NCBI RefSeq assembly: GCF_005938645.2
Contig: NZ_CP042171.1
Span: 1,922,001 to 1,986,000, forward strand
Origin: Pedobacter sp. KBS0701
GTDB taxonomy: Bacteria > Bacteroidota > Bacteroidia > Sphingobacteriales > Sphingobacteriaceae
Length of the DNA: 64,000 nt
Reading direction: 5' to 3'
Part shown: positions 38,349 through 48,230 of the stretch, piece after piece
Position numbering within the stretch: position 1 is the stretch's first letter
Layout: each line of letters begins with the position of its first letter
The notes under the pieces: model-generated
Seen by the model: the letters and a program-made list of their open reading frames with translations, nothing else
Told to the model about the DNA's origin: nothing
Databases searched by the model: none
Translations under genes and position numbers: made by a program

Positions 38349-38417
38349 AATGACGGCCAACTGTTCAGAATGACATCCGTAGTTAAAACAAACTTCATCT
38401 TTTTTCGTTATCCATTT

Positions 38418-38885
38418 ATGCGTATATTTTTTCTAATCTGCTTATCTTTAATTACTTATTCTGTTAATGCGCAGGTAAAACTGCTCAAATTAGATGACTT
38501 GGACAAACGCATCGCCAATGGAAAAGACACAACCTATGTAATCAATTTCTGGGCTACCTGGTGTTCGCCATGTGTGGCAGAATTACCGAATTTTGAGAAA
38601 TTACGTTTAGCCAATTTAAAAAAGCCGGTAAAGGTACTTTTGGTAAGCTTGGATTTTAAATCTAAGCTGCAAAAGGAAGTGATTCCATTTGTTGAGCAAC
38701 ATAAGATTAATGCGGAGGTATTTCTTTTAAATGAGCCCGATCAGCAGCAATATATTGAAAGGATCGACAAAAAATGGTCAGGTGCTATTCCAGCTACATT
38801 GTTTGTTAACAAGAAAACCAGGCAATTTTATGAGAATGAATTTACCGAAACAGAACTGAAAAATACTTTGTTAAACTTAAAATAG
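38418..38885 (+). CDS. TlpA-like thioredoxin-fold protein, periplasmic
   Basis: The start at ATG 38418 gives a clean signal peptide ending 'SVNAQ'; an in-frame ATG at 38370 adds an unlikely tail derived from repeat-adjacent sequence. The 155-residue protein has a thioredoxin fold with Cys49-Ser-Pro-Cys52 in 'INFWATWCSPC' and the cis-Pro loop 'GAIPATLFV'. The role is periplasmic thiol-disulfide exchange, such as reduction for cytochrome c maturation or oxidative repair. A second thioredoxin-fold gene follows 6 bases later. Confidence 0.9.
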   Translation: MRIFFLICLSLITYSVNAQVKLLKLDDLDKRIANGKDTTYVINFWATWCSPCVAELPNFEKLRLANLKKPVKVLLVSLDFKSKLQKEVIPFVEQHKINAEVFLLNEPDQQQYIERIDKKWSGAIPATLFVNKKTRQFYENEFTETELKNTLLNLK

Positions 38886-38891
38886 ATCATC

Positions 38892-39497
38892 ATGAAAAGA
38901 TTGATTTTAATGACTTTTATGCTCATTTCAGGAGTTGCATTGGCTCAAACTGAAGGTTATAAAGTAGGCGATATAGTTAAAGATTTCTCGCTGAAGAATG
39001 TAAACAACAAAAACGTTTCACTCGCCGATTATAAGGATGCCAAAGGTTATATTATCGTTTTTACCTGCAACACTTGTCCGGTAGCAAAAGCCTACCAGGA
39101 GCGAATTGCGGCATTAAATGCTATTTACGCAACTAAAGGTTACCCTGTTGTGGCCATTAACCCAAACGATGCAGGAGTTGTTCCTGAAGAAAGTTTCCAA
39201 AAAATGCAGGCTTTGGCATCTGAAAAGAAATTCAATTTCCCCTATCTGTTAGACCCTGATCACCTGGTAACCAAACAATTCGGTGCAACCAGAACACCGC
39301 ATGTTTATGTACTGAACAAAACTGATAAAGGAAATGTAGTAGAATATATCGGCGCTATTGACAACGATCCGGAAGAAACAAACAGTACAAAAGTGGAGTA
39401 TGTTAAAAACGCAATAAATGAATTATCGGTTGGTAAAAAACCTGCAATTGCTTCCACTAAAGCGGTTGGTTGCAGTATCAAATGGAAAAAAGGTTAA
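38892..39497 (+). CDS. Secreted redoxin (AhpC/TSA-type thioredoxin fold)
   Basis: The 201-residue protein has a signal peptide ending 'GVALAQ' and an AhpC/TSA-like domain. The redox motif is Cys59-Asn-Thr-Cys62 in 'IIVFTCNTCPVAKAY', followed by 'DPDHLVTKQFGATRTPHVYVL' with the cis-Pro. This 'TCNxCPVAK' subgroup is annotated as thioredoxin family protein or redoxin. It is co-transcribed with the TlpA-like gene upstream. Its 3' end overlaps the convergent DUF1624 gene by four bases. Confidence 0.9.
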   Translation: MKRLILMTFMLISGVALAQTEGYKVGDIVKDFSLKNVNNKNVSLADYKDAKGYIIVFTCNTCPVAKAYQERIAALNAIYATKGYPVVAINPNDAGVVPEESFQKMQALASEKKFNFPYLLDPDHLVTKQFGATRTPHVYVLNKTDKGNVVEYIGAIDNDPEETNSTKVEYVKNAINELSVGKKPAIASTKAVGCSIKWKKG

Positions 39498-40681
39498 ACA
39501 TACCTTAACCACCATTGCCGGTGTGTTTCTTTATATTTTTTAAACCATCGGCAAGGCAAATACAAGGCTGCTACCACACCAAACCATATTAGATATACGA
39601 TTGGCAAACTAAAGCCAAATGCCGCTGGTCTGAACAAAAACGGTACCTGCACAATTTCTTTAGTGTTATGTCCACTGGCAAAAAATATCACCACCAAGAG
39701 TGTATGTAACAGGTAGAAGTGTATTACATAATAGAAGAATGGTACAGCGCCATACACAGAAGTCATTCTGGTAAACCAGTTACTTAGGTTTTCGGTGAAA
39801 GCCAAAAATATGATAGCCGGACCTAAAGTCATAGATATATATTGCAATGAAGGTGGATATTTGCTTACATTGAAAAAAGCAAGTAAATTCTTGAACAGGT
39901 CATGATATTCTTTTCGAGGAACAGGATCGCCATATACATTGACCAACCTTAAAGCAAAAAAAAGTAATATAGTAAGCGATCCGACAATTAATAAATTACG
40001 CTGTCTGCGTTTCGCTTCGTAGCTTTTCTTAAACCAGGCCCCAATTCCATAACCGATAAACATAACACCAGTCCACGGGAGGATGGCGTAAAAAACACCA
40101 ACTAAATGATTGCCGGACAGCGGGACAACCGTCCCGGAAGCCGTAAAGAATATCTTCAATATTAATCCGCCGGTTGGATCCTGAGGTGCAGGGAATAAAT
40201 TGAACATATTATGGCCAAAAACCAGTATTAACCCAATAATCAATACTGTTTGATAAGAAATACGACTTACGAGCGCCAAAAAGACCATGCTCCAGCCAAT
40301 GGCCCAGATGACCTGAAGAATAATGAAATTGTATTGCAGATTAAAGGTTAAGCCAAGTGATATCATTGCGATTTCGATAAAGACAAGCCAAAGTCCACGT
40401 TTAAATAAAAAAGCACTAGCTTGTGCCGGCGTTTTATTCTGAGCAGATAAATAAGCGGATAATCCGGACAAAAAAACAAAGGTTGGTGCACAGAAATGGG
40501 TAATCCAACGGGTAAAAAATAACATCCCGGTAGTGGTTTCAGGATTTAGCGGATCGCCAGTCATGGCACCAATATGAAAGAAATCTCTCGTATGATCCAG
40601 CGCCATAATGATCATCACTAATCCGCGAAGGATATCAACAGATAAAATGCGTTTAGACAGGGTAGTGTTACCGGCATTCAT
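39494..40681 (-). CDS. DUF1624/heparan-glucosaminide acetyltransferase-like membrane protein
   Basis: The 395-residue protein has about ten membrane segments. It starts with 'RILSVDILRGLVMIIMALDHTRDFF' and continues with 'FFTRWITHFCAPTFVFLSGL', both typical of the DUF1624 family related to heparan-alpha-glucosaminide N-acetyltransferase. Arg and His residues in the first segment are the likely acyl-transfer site. The acceptor is unknown. It stands next to, but is divergent from, the GH125 gene, so a part in glycan processing is possible. Confidence 0.87.
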   Translation of the reverse strand: MNAGNTTLSKRILSVDILRGLVMIIMALDHTRDFFHIGAMTGDPLNPETTTGMLFFTRWITHFCAPTFVFLSGLSAYLSAQNKTPAQASAFLFKRGLWLVFIEIAMISLGLTFNLQYNFIILQVIWAIGWSMVFLALVSRISYQTVLIIGLILVFGHNMFNLFPAPQDPTGGLILKIFFTASGTVVPLSGNHLVGVFYAILPWTGVMFIGYGIGAWFKKSYEAKRRQRNLLIVGSLTILLFFALRLVNVYGDPVPRKEYHDLFKNLLAFFNVSKYPPSLQYISMTLGPAIIFLAFTENLSNWFTRMTSVYGAVPFFYYVIHFYLLHTLLVVIFFASGHNTKEIVQVPFLFRPAAFGFSLPIVYLIWFGVVAALYLPCRWFKKYKETHRQWWLRYV

Positions 40682-40967
40682 AAAAACAGGTTTGGTTGTT
40701 TAAATATACGCATTCAGAATTATTTTTACAGCCATACCTGATTACCTTAGGACATCAGAAGTAGACCTGAATCGATTTTCATAGATTGTGTAAGAAAATC
40801 GATTTAGGAATAGTCTAATTGACTATCATGATTTTGATGTTCGAAAAATTATCATAATATTTGTTAAGGGCTAACCAAATACTACGCTACCATTATCACT
40901 TATATGAATTGATAATAGAATGTGTTCCGTTCCTTAAAAATTAAACCAAAATATCATATACATCATA

Positions 40968-42392
40968 ATGAAAAGAAGAACATTTATACAAAACACAGGC
41001 CTGTTAGGGGCAGGAGTTGTTGCATCGAAATTTTCTTTTGCGGCCAATCTTGCACCAGAATTTCCTGTGGTACGTGTAGCTGCCGCAAAACGACACTTTC
41101 AAAGTAAAGCTGTAGATGCTGCCATTAAAACCTTCCAGGCAAACGTTAAAAATCCTGAATTGGCCTGGCTGTTCGAAAACTGTTTCCCAAATACATTAGA
41201 TACTACTGTTTATCATTCAGAAAAAGATGGCAGGCCAGATACTTATGTCATTACAGGCGACATTGATGCGATGTGGTTACGCGATAGTTCTGCCCAGGTT
41301 TGGCCTTACCTTCAATTTGTAAATGAAGATGAGCCGCTAAAAAAATTGATTGCCGGTGTAATTATCCACCAAACCAAATGCATTTTAAAAGATCCTTATG
41401 CCAATGCTTTTTATGGCGATGCCACCAAAGTAGGCGAGTGGAAAACTGATAAAACCGCTATGCAGCCGGGTGTGCACGAACGCAAGTGGGAAATTGACTC
41501 CTTGTGTTACCCTATCCGCCTGGCTTACCACTACTGGAAAAAAACAGGTGATAAAACACCATTCGATGCCGATTGGAAAAAAGGAATTGAGGCCACTTTA
41601 AAAACTTTTAAAGAGCAACAGCGCAAAGCAGATAAAGGGCCATACCATTTCCAAAGGGAGACCACGCAGCCTACCGATTCGTTACCAATGGCGGGTTATG
41701 GTTTTCCTGTAAATCCGGTTGGATTGATCTGTTCTGCATTTCGTCCGAGTGATGATGCCACCATTTTTCCTTTCCTCGTTCCGTCTAACTTTTTCGCCGT
41801 ATCTAGCTTAAAGCAGGCCGCAGAAATGATCAAAGCCTTAAACAGCGATAAAACATTAGAAAGTAGTTTATTAAATCTTGCCGATGAGGTAAACGCTGCG
41901 CTTCAAAAACATGCTGTTGTAAATCACCCTAAATACGGCAAAATTTACGCCTTCGAAGTGGATGGTTTTGGCAGTTCGTATTTAATGGACGATTCGAACG
42001 TACCTAGTTTATTAGGTTTACCTTATCTGGGCGCCATGAAAATTGAAGATCCGATTTATCAAAATACAAGGAAATTTGCGCTTTCTAAAGATAATCCTTA
42101 CTTCTTTAAAGGTACAGCGGCAGAAGGTATTGGTGGTCCGCATGCTGGTCAGGACATGATCTGGCCAATGAGTATTACCATGCGCGCGTTAACTTCTAAA
42201 GATGATGCCGAGATTAAATATTGTATAGATACTTTGCGTAAAACACATGCCGGCAAAGGTTTTATGCACGAGTCTTTTAATAAAGATAATCCTGAAAACT
42301 TTACAAGAGCCTGGTTCGCCTGGTCTAACACCTTATTTGGTGAGTTACTTTGGAGAACCTATCACGAAAAACCAGCTTTATTAAAAGTTTAA
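40968..42392 (+). CDS. GH125 exo-alpha-1,6-mannosidase
   Basis: The 474-residue protein has a Tat-type N-terminus ('KRRTFIQNTGLLGAG'). The GH125 domain shows 'GDIDAMWLRDSSAQVWPYL', 'RKWEIDSLCYPIRLAYHYW', 'DSNVPSLLGLPYLG' and 'FTRAWFAWSNTLFGELL'. GH125 enzymes remove alpha-1,6-linked mannose from N-glycans or mannan with inversion. A GH95 fucosidase and a GH92 alpha-mannosidase lie within 8 kb. Together they suggest trimming of host or fungal glycoproteins, although no SusC/SusD pair is present. Confidence 0.93.
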   Translation: MKRRTFIQNTGLLGAGVVASKFSFAANLAPEFPVVRVAAAKRHFQSKAVDAAIKTFQANVKNPELAWLFENCFPNTLDTTVYHSEKDGRPDTYVITGDIDAMWLRDSSAQVWPYLQFVNEDEPLKKLIAGVIIHQTKCILKDPYANAFYGDATKVGEWKTDKTAMQPGVHERKWEIDSLCYPIRLAYHYWKKTGDKTPFDADWKKGIEATLKTFKEQQRKADKGPYHFQRETTQPTDSLPMAGYGFPVNPVGLICSAFRPSDDATIFPFLVPSNFFAVSSLKQAAEMIKALNSDKTLESSLLNLADEVNAALQKHAVVNHPKYGKIYAFEVDGFGSSYLMDDSNVPSLLGLPYLGAMKIEDPIYQNTRKFALSKDNPYFFKGTAAEGIGGPHAGQDMIWPMSITMRALTSKDDAEIKYCIDTLRKTHAGKGFMHESFNKDNPENFTRAWFAWSNTLFGELLWRTYHEKPALLKV

Positions 42393-42621
42393 TATAACCA
42401 ACCGTATTGATTGGCGTTAGTGACTGAGTTTGATATTCAGTTTAATTTCTAGTCAATACGGTTTCAGGTTTCTTTTACAACCCGATGTTAAATACTATGA
42501 ATTTATACATCAATTGGGAATAAAACGACCAGTATAATGTAAAAGCGCTGTTAGAACAGCTATTACTTTTTTTTACTAATGTAAATATTTGTAATTTGCT
42601 CCAAATTATCTCCTTAAAGCA

Positions 42622-43809
42622 TTGCAAAATTTTAGTAAAACCATTCTTAATGATATCGAATCTATAAGTAAGATTCCTGCAGTTGCACATATTTTAGAAA
42701 TTGTTTGTAGAACCACAGGAATGGGCTTTTCTGCTGTGGCCAGAGTAACCTCTGATAAATGGACCGTGTGTGCTGTTCTTGATGAAATTAATTTTGGCTT
42801 ACCAATTGGTGGAGAACTAAAGTTAGAAACGACCATCTGTAATGAAATCAGGCAGCATCAGCAAGCCGTTGTGATTGACCATGTTGATGAGGATGAGAAT
42901 TTTAAGGGACATCATACACCAATGATGTATGGCTTTCAAAGTTATATTTCGGTTCCGATTATTTTAAAAAATGGCGACTTTTTTGGTACGCTCTGTGCTA
43001 TTGATCCCAAACCGGCTAAGCTGAAAAATCCAACAATCACAGGTATGTTTACCATGTTTGCTGATTTAATTGCCTTTCATTTAGACGCACTGGAAGAATT
43101 GGCAAAAACAGAACAGGAACTCAAAAAAGAACAGGAAATAGCTGTTTTAAGAGAGCAGTTTATTGCTATTTTGGGCCACGATCTACGAAATCCACTAAAT
43201 GCAATATCGAATAGTGCACAGCTTTTAGCGCGTTTAAATTTAGATGAACGTGGTGGCCGTATCGCTAAAATTATTAAAGATTCATCTTTTAGAATGAATG
43301 GTTTGATTGAAAATATGCTCGATTTTGCCAGTGGTCGTTTGGGAGAGGGAATTACCATCAGCAAAACACCAGACGAAGATCTGGAGAAATTACTTCTCCA
43401 GGTAATTGAAGAGTTACAGGCCATTTGGCCATCGAGAGACATTAAGGTAAATTTTAATTTCGCTTTCCCTGTTCATGCAGACGGAAAGCGGCTCGCGCAG
43501 CTTTTTTCTAATTTATTGGCTAACGCTTTAAATTATTCCCCATCAGATTCTACCGTAGAAATTACCGCATTTAGCAATACCGAAGAGTTTAATCTTTGCG
43601 TAGCGAATATGGGCAAACAAATACCAGCTGCTGCTATGGAGCGCCTGTTTCAGCCGTTTTCGAGGGGGGAAGTAGAACCCAATCAAAAGGGCTTGGGTTT
43701 AGGTCTTTACATTGCCTCAGAAATTGCAAATGCGCATGATGGTACTCTTGACGTATCTTCTACACCTGAACAAACCTGTTTTACCTTACGCTTACCTTCA
43801 CAAAAATGA
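42622..43809 (+). CDS. GAF-domain sensor histidine kinase
   Basis: The start is TTG 42622, the first usable start after an in-frame stop at 42592. The 395-residue protein has an N-terminal GAF domain (about 10-155, ending 'FFGTLCAIDPKPAKL'), a short coiled linker and a HisKA domain. The phospho-acceptor is His186 in 'LGHDLRNPLNAI', and the ATP-binding part ends with 'GLGLGLYIASEIANAHDG'. There is no membrane segment, so it senses a cytoplasmic signal. No response regulator is adjacent; a 64-residue protein overlaps its end by four bases. Confidence 0.92.
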   Translation: MQNFSKTILNDIESISKIPAVAHILEIVCRTTGMGFSAVARVTSDKWTVCAVLDEINFGLPIGGELKLETTICNEIRQHQQAVVIDHVDEDENFKGHHTPMMYGFQSYISVPIILKNGDFFGTLCAIDPKPAKLKNPTITGMFTMFADLIAFHLDALEELAKTEQELKKEQEIAVLREQFIAILGHDLRNPLNAISNSAQLLARLNLDERGGRIAKIIKDSSFRMNGLIENMLDFASGRLGEGITISKTPDEDLEKLLLQVIEELQAIWPSRDIKVNFNFAFPVHADGKRLAQLFSNLLANALNYSPSDSTVEITAFSNTEEFNLCVANMGKQIPAAAMERLFQPFSRGEVEPNQKGLGLGLYIASEIANAHDGTLDVSSTPEQTCFTLRLPSQK

Positions 43810-44000
43810 TCACTGTTCACGATAGTTTGCCAACATCAACACTTTTAGAAGTGAAGGTGGGAGAGGTGATAACAGACGGAAAGGGGCAATCTGGCACCGT
43901 TATAAGTATTGAAATCAGTGAAACGGATGAGTTTTTAATGTTTCTTTTCCAATTGGAAGGTGGCCACATTATTGTTAAGAAGCTTAAGCAGATTTGCTAG
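43806..44000 (+). CDS. Small protein coupled to the histidine kinase
   Basis: The 64-residue protein starts within ATGA at the end of the kinase gene, so translation is probably coupled. It is a mixed alpha/beta sequence ('EVKVGEVITDGKGQSGTVISIEI', then 'FLFQLEGGHIIVKKLKQI'), without membrane segment or Cys pair. I do not recognise a family. Its tight overlap argues for a real gene, perhaps a regulator of the kinase. Confidence 0.6.
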   Translation: MITVHDSLPTSTLLEVKVGEVITDGKGQSGTVISIEISETDEFLMFLFQLEGGHIIVKKLKQIC

Positions 44001-44027
44001 CTACTACCTTTTACAGACTCCAATAGA

Positions 44028-44150
44028 CTGGTCGTCATCTCGACTGAAGCACCGCGGAATGGAGAGATCTAATTAGTTAGATTTAGCTTCGCTGAGCACT
44101 CCGTGGTTCTCGACTGCGTTGCACTCCCCTCGAAATGACGGCAACTCGAT
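44028..44150. repeat. Dispersed GTCATCTCGACTGAAG...CGAAATGACG palindrome
   Basis: A further copy of the family at 19738: 'gtcatctcgactgaagcaccgcggaatggagagatct' is followed by 'agcttcgctgagcactccgtggttctcgactgcg' and closes with 'cctcgaaatgacgg'. Confidence 0.6.
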
Positions 44151-44241
44151 GAATTTTTATACGTAGATTAATGCTTTCACTTATATTAATTTTATAAAAT
44201 AAATTATTCCCCGGGAGGACAGTTGCATAGATAAGTTAATC

Positions 44242-44595
44242 TTATAAAATTGGCCTTGGATCGAATATTACCTGAAAGGATTTAATCTTGCCGTCTTCCA
44301 GTTTGTACCAGCCGCTTGAAAATATTGTTTTTTCACCCATGTTGATATCATACCACAGGCAAACTTCTTCCTGATCTACAAATACCTTTTTGACATCGTA
44401 TTTGAATTTCATCTTTTTCATGTCTTTTATATATATATCAGCTCCATTTCTTTCGCCCATTACACCTTTAAAAATCATATCGTCTTTCAATTGCTGTCTG
44501 GCCAAATCAAATTCTTCCGCATTTAATGCATTGATAAAATCAAGTACAACAACTTTTGCATTATGTTCGGTTGTTATCTTATTGGATGTACGCAT
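44242..44595 (-). CDS. NTF2-like (SnoaL-type) protein
   Basis: The 117-residue protein fits the SnoaL/nuclear-transport-factor-2 fold. It has an N-terminal helix with 'VLDFINALNAEEFDLARQQL', a middle 'GADIYIKDMKKMKFKYDVKKVF' and terminal strands with 'LWYDINMGEKTIFSSGWYKL'. Such proteins are small cytoplasmic enzymes or binding proteins of many kinds. No function can be assigned. It is monocistronic. Confidence 0.8.
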   Translation of the reverse strand: MRTSNKITTEHNAKVVVLDFINALNAEEFDLARQQLKDDMIFKGVMGERNGADIYIKDMKKMKFKYDVKKVFVDQEEVCLWYDINMGEKTIFSSGWYKLEDGKIKSFQVIFDPRPIL

Positions 44596-44693
44596 GGTAT
44601 TTCTTTTATGATAAAACGGAAATTTGCAAAGGAATGTTTGAAATGAAGAGACTTAAAGCGTAAATAGACAGATTTTAATAATAATGTTGTCAT

Positions 44694-45108
44694 TCCTGCG
44701 CAGGTGCCATCGTGTGAACACATCTTTTTTAAGAATGGTTTGGGCATCATGCTAGCTGGCTTTAATAAACCACAGTCTTTACCCGAAGGACGCCGTCAAT
44801 CCCAAGTGGCGGGAGAATCAAAAAAACAGGTGCACAATGGCTCAAATAGCATTGCCAAACCTGAAACGCAGTAGTTTTGTGTTCATTAGCATTGAATTTA
44901 AAATTTAATATAAATTGAACACAAAACGAAGTGCCACTGTTTTTTTGATGAGCGTGGGCGGTGAGAAGCCACATTGCTGGATCCGATAGCCATCGGATGA
45001 CAAAGCGCTTTAGGTACTTTGGCGCTCCAAAATGCGCAGCATTCTTGAACACAGCTAAAAACAACATTAACTGTGAAAAACTACCATGCAACCGCGGCAT
45101 AGAGCGGA
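44694..45108. mobile_element. MITE-like element, copy 2, right end missing
   Basis: It repeats most of the 37841-38348 element in the same orientation, from 'gcgcaggtgccatcgtgtgaacacatc' at the left to 'ccgcggcatagagcgg' near 45108. The right terminal inverted repeat is missing, and about 50 bp found in copy 1 ('accccgcagggctcaatcagaccg...') is absent. It lies between the NTF2-like and GH95 genes; 45109-45225 shows nothing further. Confidence 0.75.
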
Positions 45109-45225
45109 AAAAACAACATTTATCTCCAAGTATATTTTTAAGATATTAAGTTTGCCATTAGGAGGAAAGATGCTGAAATAAATTCAATCTAATTCAATCC
45201 TATAAATCATCACCTGATCTCCGTG

Positions 45226-47490
45226 CTATCCTTCAAAATTATACACTTTCCCAACCTGCGTTTTAAAACTGTATCTAAAATCATTTCCTGATTTTTCTTC
45301 GGCAATGCCTTTAATTTTTTTAAGCGCATTCGGACTTCTCACCAAACAATCTTCGCCTGATAAGGATTTGATTGATAGTTTCACAACTTTACCATCCTTC
45401 CATTGCAGATCGGTAATTTCGAAATTACCACGGGCCCTTAAACCCTGAATACTTCCCGCTGCCCATTGATCAGGCAGAGCTGGTAAAAATTGTAATTCGC
45501 CAGCCTGGCTTTGTAAAAGCATTTCCGAAATACCTGCGGTATAGCCAAAGTTTCCGTCAATTTGAAAGGGTGGATGTGCGCAGAACAGATTGGTATAAAT
45601 TCCACCGCCTTTGTTATAATCGGTACCTGAGCCACCAACAGGCGTGATAAAGTTTTGTAAGATTTTATAGGCATGGTTTCCATCCTGCAAACGTGCCCAG
45701 AAATTCATTTTCCAGGCCATAGACCAGCCAGTTGATTCATCCCCGCGGGCAGTTAAAGTTACCCTGGCAGCTTTTGCGAGTTCCGGCGTTTTAATGGTAC
45801 TGATCTCTCTGCCAGGATGCAAGCCAAAGAGGTGTGAAATGTGCCTGTGTTGGTCAGTTGGATCATCGCGATCGGTTTCCCACTCCTGCAGCTGACCCCA
45901 TTTTCCAATTTTAGGTTTTAATAAATGTGCTTTTAAATCAGCAATGTGTTTTTTGTAATCTGCATCAATACCTAAAACTTCAGCAGCTTCAATATAATTG
46001 GTAAACAGATCAAACACAATTTGTTGATCATGCGTTACTCCATCTTCGGTTGGTCCATGTTCTGGCGACCAGCCCAATGGAGATACCAATGTTCCATCTG
46101 GTCTTCTTTTCAAATGATCATCCCAAAATTCAGAGATTTCTTTTATAATCGGGTAAGCGAAATTCTTCAGGTAGTTTTTGTCTCGTGTAAAGGCATAATG
46201 TTCCCAAAGCGCCTGTGCATACCAGGCACTTCCAGGGGTATTCCATAGAAAACTCATGCCGCCAAAAATATTATTTTCGGTTTTTACCGTCCAGCCTCTG
46301 GTATTGGGATACTGCTTGCGGGTTGCTATAGCACTTACTTCTCTCATGCTATTAATATAATCCAGGTAAGGAATCTGGCACTCTGATAGATTGGTCGGCT
46401 CAGCCAGCCAATAATTCATCTGGATGTTGATGTTCGAGTGGTAATCGCTGCCCCAGGGTGGGGTATTACTTTCGTTCCAAAGCCCTTGTAAGTTGGCCGG
46501 TAAGCCGCCTGGTCTTGACGAACTGATTAACAGATATCGGCCATATTGAAAAATTAAAGCTTCCAGTTCCGGGTCGGCTAACTTTTTATAATTGATCAGC
46601 CGCTGGTAAGTAGGCAGTTTTTGGGTGTCGGCATTACTTGTTCCAAGGTTTATAGCCAGGCGATTATATAAACGGCCATAATCCAGGATATGCGTTTTTA
46701 AAAGTTTATCGTAACTTTTGGTTTTAACCGCATTTAAAACACGCTCAATTTTAGTCGCAGGTTCTTCACCTTTCCAGTTTTGCCCGCGTTTGTTGATGTA
46801 ATTGGTAGCTGCAGTAAAAATCAGGGTAACCGCATCTGCATCTGTTATTTTTAATTTTTCGCTGTCACCATCTTTAACAGCCTCAAGCTTCCCATTTTCT
46901 ATTTTAACTACAGCAGTAGCCTGGTAAGTCATGCCGTTTGGTAGTTTACCACTGATTTGAATGGTATTTCCGCTGGCTTTTATAGTACCATCATGTGCAT
47001 CCTTTAGGCTAATCATGGCTGAATAAGCTTTTTTCTGGTTAGCGGTGAAACGCAGCACCATCACTTTATCCGGAAAGCTGCAAAAATACTCACGTTTAAA
47101 TTGGGTGCCGTTTTGTGTGTAGCTAATGGTATGCAATGCGTTAGTAATATCCAGTTTGCGGCTGTAGCTGGTAAATTGCTGATCTTTATTGTTGAAATCG
47201 ATAAACAGATCGCCAAAGGCCTGATACATGCCGCGGTCATTTTCATCACCGGTCCACAACGTGTTATCGTTAAACTGAATGTGTTCCTGATCAACACCGC
47301 CAAAAATCATCCCGCCAATGCGGCCGTTGCCAATAGGGTAGGCTTCCGTCATCCATTTTGTGGCGGGCTTGTTATCCCACATCGTAAAAGCAGGATTTTC
47401 TGTGTTTTGGGCCAGTAACCTGTTGGTGAAGCAGAGTAGTAAGCACGATAATACGGCGCAAACAATGTGTTGCCTGTAATTTAAAAGCAT
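45226..47490 (-). CDS. GH95 alpha-L-fucosidase
   Basis: Start at 47490 gives a signal peptide ('[16 protein letters not shown]') and 754 residues; an upstream in-frame ATG at 47592 adds 34 residues before the signal and is unlikely. Family GH95 motifs include '[16 protein letters not shown]', '[15 protein letters not shown]', '[17 protein letters not shown]', '[15 protein letters not shown]' and '[14 protein letters not shown]'. GH95 enzymes remove alpha-1,2-fucose (or alpha-galactose in some members) with inversion. It is convergent with the NTF2-like gene and sits between GH125 and GH92 genes. Confidence 0.94.
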   Translation of the reverse strand: MLLNYRQHIVCAVLSCLLLCFTNRLLAQNTENPAFTMWDNKPATKWMTEAYPIGNGRIGGMIFGGVDQEHIQFNDNTLWTGDENDRGMYQAFGDLFIDFNNKDQQFTSYSRKLDITNALHTISYTQNGTQFKREYFCSFPDKVMVLRFTANQKKAYSAMISLKDAHDGTIKASGNTIQISGKLPNGMTYQATAVVKIENGKLEAVKDGDSEKLKITDADAVTLIFTAATNYINKRGQNWKGEEPATKIERVLNAVKTKSYDKLLKTHILDYGRLYNRLAINLGTSNADTQKLPTYQRLINYKKLADPELEALIFQYGRYLLISSSRPGGLPANLQGLWNESNTPPWGSDYHSNINIQMNYWLAEPTNLSECQIPYLDYINSMREVSAIATRKQYPNTRGWTVKTENNIFGGMSFLWNTPGSAWYAQALWEHYAFTRDKNYLKNFAYPIIKEISEFWDDHLKRRPDGTLVSPLGWSPEHGPTEDGVTHDQQIVFDLFTNYIEAAEVLGIDADYKKHIADLKAHLLKPKIGKWGQLQEWETDRDDPTDQHRHISHLFGLHPGREISTIKTPELAKAARVTLTARGDESTGWSMAWKMNFWARLQDGNHAYKILQNFITPVGGSGTDYNKGGGIYTNLFCAHPPFQIDGNFGYTAGISEMLLQSQAGELQFLPALPDQWAAGSIQGLRARGNFEITDLQWKDGKVVKLSIKSLSGEDCLVRSPNALKKIKGIAEEKSGNDFRYSFKTQVGKVYNFEG

Positions 47491-48170
47491 GTTGGTTATT
47501 TGATTAGTGTGTAAATCAAAGATATATAAAATAGAATAGGTGACATGGAAAGCCAGGCAATAAAGCATCGCGATATTTGGCAAATTATTCAACTATTTAA
47601 GCATTAGATTTACTATAAGATCTCCAGATCTTAACATTTTGGGTTTGAATTTTCTTCATAAAAGCTGAGATCATTGATAGCGATTTCTAAAACATTTGAA
47701 AGACTACAAGAAGTCGTCATTGCGAGTAACCATCAGGTCAAGTGGCCTGAAAAAAATAGGAATGACGTCCTATATGCGCTTTCTACATTATTAGGTTTAA
47801 GATTTTACATCCTGTAAAACTCAAGAGGGCTAAGATGTTTATGGTGGTCGTAAAAATTAAAGACTATGCTGTTTAATTAACCACCTTAGACAGTAAGAAT
47901 ATCTAATGCATTAAATAATCCTTTAGGCTTTCACACCATAAAGAAGTATAAGAACACGTAAGCTTATATGGTTCTTAAATGTCTTATATGGTCAAAAAAA
48001 TAATACTGAATATCAGTATCTACATAAACGTCATTGCTAGGTAAGGGGCAATCCTAATGCGATTGCAAGTAGCTACCGTTGTAAGATTGCTTCGTCGTGC
48101 CTCCTCGTATCAGATAGCTATCGGATGACGAATTTCTGATGGAATATGTGAATAGTAACTATTCTGATAT
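47491..48170. repeat. Gene-free stretch with GTCATTGC-type palindromes
   Basis: No gene is seen. 'gtcgtcattgcgagtaac...ggaatgacgtcc' lies at 47713-47770, and a long imperfect palindrome at 48029-48126 reads 'acgtcattgctagg...gattgcttcgtcgtgcctcc...gatagctatcggatgacga'. Both belong to the dispersed family also at 12932. Confidence 0.55.
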
Positions 48171-48204
48171 TTTGTGGATAGGACTGATAGATTTTATATA
48201 TTTG
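48171..48204 (+). promoter_or_regulatory. Bacteroidota promoter upstream of the GH92 gene
   Basis: TTTG at 48171-48174 and TATATTTG at 48197-48204 match the -33 (TTTG) and -7 (TAnnTTTG) elements, with a 22-base spacer. The ATG follows 27 bases later. Confidence 0.5.
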
Positions 48205-48230
48205 ATATAACACTAAAACGTTTTATGTAA

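Noticed and set aside
38025-38360. Open frame of 111 codons on the minus strand, similar to one at 44762-45100
   Set aside because: Both frames lie on the two copies of the MITE-like repeat, so their similarity reflects the repeat; no start, composition or context supports a protein.
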